In this document: positions 62,124 through 63,689 of the stretch, piece by piece
How the letters are laid out: every line of letters begins with the position of its first letter
How positions within the stretch are numbered: the stretch's first letter is position 1
Assembly: GCA_023436065.1 (NCBI GenBank)
Contig: JAEZKU010000033.1
Coordinates: 1-63,689, forward strand
Source of the DNA: Bacillota bacterium
GTDB taxonomy: Bacteria > Bacillota > Clostridia > Lachnospirales > Lachnospiraceae
Direction of reading: 5' to 3'
DNA: 63,689 nucleotides
The notes under the pieces: generated by a model
Seen by the model: the letters and a program-made list of their open reading frames with translations, nothing else
Told to the model about the DNA's origin: nothing
The model's database searches: none
Translations under genes and position numbers: made by a program

Positions 62124-62152
62124 TTGTATTTTTTTGAACAAGGATTTATAAT
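62124..62152 (+). promoter_or_regulatory. Predicted xylA promoter
   Basis: TTGTAT (62124-62129), 17 bp, TATAAT (62147-62152). It gives a 5' leader of about 110 nt before ATG 62270. Confidence 0.6.
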
Positions 62153-62269
62153 AAAGATGGGAATTTTATTCCTATTCTTTTATAGGATTGTAATTACAAT
62201 CCACGGGATTTGATATAATCCTAAATAACTCATAGGAATTTATAATACTTTTTTAAGGAGGATACGAAA

Positions 62270-63586
62270 ATGTCTTATTTTAATGTTGGAAAAATCCAAT
62301 ATGAAGGACCTCAGAGCAAAAACCAGCTTTCATTCAAGTACTACAATCCGGATGAAGTAGTTATGGGCAAGTCCATGAAGGAGCAGCTTCGCTTCGCAAT
62401 GTCATACTGGCATACATTAACCTATATGGGTAATGATCCGTTCGGTGGATCCACAATGCATCGTGACTGGGATAATACAGAGGATGCCATGAAGAAAGCT
62501 AAGGAAAGAGTTCATGCAGCATTTGAATTCATGGAGAAGATGCAGATTCCTTTCTTCTGCTTCCATGATCAGGATATCGCTCCCAGAGCAGCTACATTGG
62601 AAGAGACTAATAAGAGATTAGATGAAATCGTTGCAGTAATTAAGGAAGAGATGGCTCGTACCGGAATCAAGTGCTTATGGGGAACCACAAATGCATTTGG
62701 TGATGACAGATTCGTTCACGGTGCTGGTACCTCTTGCAACGCAACCGTATTTGCATATGCGGCAGCACAGATCAAGAAGGCTATGGAAATCACCAAGGAA
62801 TTAGGTGGTGTAAACTACGTATTCTGGGGTGGACGTGAAGGTTATGAGACCTTACTCAATACCAATACCGGATTAGAGCTTGATAATCTTGCAAGACTTC
62901 TTCAGATGGCTGTTGATTATGCGAAGGAAATCGGCTTCACAGGTCAGTTCTTAATCGAGCCTAAGCCGAAGGAGCCTACAAAGCATCAGTATGATTTCGA
63001 TACAGCAACTGTACTTGCATTCTTAAGAAAATACAATCTGCAGGATTACTTCAAGATGAACATCGAAGCAAACCATGCAACCTTAGCACAGCATACCTTC
63101 CAGCATGAGCTCAATATGTCCAGAATCAACGGCGTGCTTGGTAGTGTTGATGCCAACACAGGTGATCCGATGCTTGGCTGGGATACTGACCAGTTCCCTA
63201 CCAGCGTATACGATACAACCTTAGCTATGTATGAGATCCTGTTACAGGGCGGCTTAGGCAAGGGTGGTCTGAACTTTGACTCCAAGGTTCGTCGTGCTTC
63301 CTTCCAGGATGATGATTTATTCTATGCATATATTGCAGGTATGGACGCATTTGCCAAGGGCTTAAAGGTTGCTGCTAAGCTAATTGAGGATGGCGTTTTC
63401 GAGAACTTCAAGGCTGAGCGTTACGCTAGCTACAATTCAGGTATTGGTAAGGATATCGTAGAAGGTAAGGTAGGCTTCAAGGAGCTTGAGGCATATGTTC
63501 TGAAGAACGGTTCCACTCCTAATACCTCCGGTAGACAGGAAATGCTGGAAAGCATCTTAAACCAGTACATTCTTGAGACAAAATAA
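62270..63586 (+). CDS. xylA: Xylose isomerase
   Basis: Converts D-xylose to D-xylulose, and glucose to fructose weakly. The 438-residue class II enzyme has the His/Asp pair FHDQDIAPR near residue 103, VFWGGREGYETLLNT near 190, the metal Glu in IEPKPKEPTKHQYDFD near 233 and NIEANHATLAQHTFQHEL near 266. AAGGAGG lies before ATG 62270. No xylulokinase follows within the window. Confidence 0.97.
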   Translation: MSYFNVGKIQYEGPQSKNQLSFKYYNPDEVVMGKSMKEQLRFAMSYWHTLTYMGNDPFGGSTMHRDWDNTEDAMKKAKERVHAAFEFMEKMQIPFFCFHDQDIAPRAATLEETNKRLDEIVAVIKEEMARTGIKCLWGTTNAFGDDRFVHGAGTSCNATVFAYAAAQIKKAMEITKELGGVNYVFWGGREGYETLLNTNTGLELDNLARLLQMAVDYAKEIGFTGQFLIEPKPKEPTKHQYDFDTATVLAFLRKYNLQDYFKMNIEANHATLAQHTFQHELNMSRINGVLGSVDANTGDPMLGWDTDQFPTSVYDTTLAMYEILLQGGLGKGGLNFDSKVRRASFQDDDLFYAYIAGMDAFAKGLKVAAKLIEDGVFENFKAERYASYNSGIGKDIVEGKVGFKELEAYVLKNGSTPNTSGRQEMLESILNQYILETK

Positions 63587-63618
63587 TAAAACTTTAGCGG
63601 TCATGTGACAAGGTGACA

Positions 63619-63668
63619 AGGGGACGGGGTTGCTGACACGCGTGACTAGGGGACGGGGTTGCTGACAC
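63619..63668. repeat. Tandem REP-like direct repeats
   Basis: The 21-bp unit beginning AGGGGACGGGG and ending TTGCTGACAC occurs at 63619-63639 and 63648-63668, 29 bp apart. GTGAC-type sequence precedes each (63614, 63643). It resembles GTGACAAGGGGACGG-type REP sequences of clostridia, which are often linked to REP-associated transposases. Confidence 0.7.
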
Positions 63669-63689
63669 ATATCACCTAATGATATGTGT
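63665..63689. repeat. Hairpin at the right window edge
   Basis: A 10-bp perfect stem ACACATATCA (63665-63674) / TGATATGTGT (63680-63689) overlaps the end of the second REP-like copy. It may be part of the repeat element or its terminator. The window ends within it, so it may continue. Confidence 0.65.

Noticed and set aside
1..63689. CRISPR arrays, tRNA or rRNA genes
   Set aside because: I found no regularly spaced repeats with unique spacers and no recognisable tRNA or rRNA sequence. The direct repeats at 63.6 kb are only two copies with an 8-bp gap.

Overview
The window looks like chromosome from a low-GC, spore-forming anaerobic Firmicute of the Clostridia, most probably a Lachnospiraceae member (Lachnoclostridium/Anaerocolumna-like). 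The reasons are AT-rich intergenic DNA, AGGAGG-type ribosome binding sites, [FeFe]-hydrogenase genes with a Rex-type operator, a LysM/GH18 spore-type hydrolase, a glycine/cysteine-rich HCB-type small protein, and clostridial-type xylose isomerase, enolase and glycogen phosphorylase. No rRNA, tRNA, CRISPR array or complete insertion sequence was recognised. Assignments are from reading motifs; no database search was possible.

Layout. 0.1-10.6 kb is a co-oriented block of large exported or membrane proteins: two paralogues mixing Ig-like domains with rubredoxin-like zinc knuckles, an M50-type membrane protease, an SLH-like secreted protein and a 1183-residue secreted protein. It may be the tail of a surface or secretion locus that starts outside the window. 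11.0-20.3 kb is a zone of gene decay. It holds tandem glutathione peroxidases (one frameshifted, behind an OhrR-like operator), a frameshifted chloramphenicol acetyltransferase, a decayed duplicate of the 3' end of ybaK and a 5' fragment of a macro-domain gene, among intact genes (CNNM/CorC transporter, phospholipase C-like protein, CoiA-like protein, YbaK, Fe-S aldo/keto reductase). 20.3-23.6 kb carries a flavin reductase, the GH18 protein and tandem signal peptidases.

23.7-28.4 kb is a redox-sensing unit on the minus strand: a [2Fe-2S] thioredoxin-like ferredoxin, a PAS-containing sensory-type [FeFe]-hydrogenase, a SpoIIE/PP2C phosphatase and a second [FeFe]-hydrogenase. A canonical promoter and an exact 18-bp Rex operator lie in front of it, and an internal terminator precedes the last gene. 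28.6-44.5 kb is mostly housekeeping and metabolism: argH, an M32 carboxypeptidase, eno, an MBL hydrolase, a P-type ATPase, a MATE exporter, a DedA protein, pgsA, and a LacI regulator divergent from glgP. Two related palindromic repeats lie at 32.3 and 40.7 kb.

44.7-50.1 kb contains two unknown genes, a roughly 268-bp imperfect hairpin, luxS, a hairpin cluster, a HAD phosphatase, trpS and a hydroxyacid dehydrogenase. 50.1-54.7 kb is a complete polyamine importer operon led by its XRE/cupin regulator. 54.9-63.7 kb holds an ANT(6)-like gene, aroC, small proteins, a cupin and AraC pair, a subtilase, a PadR/HAAS pair, xylA with a XylR-like operator, and REP-like direct repeats at the right edge.
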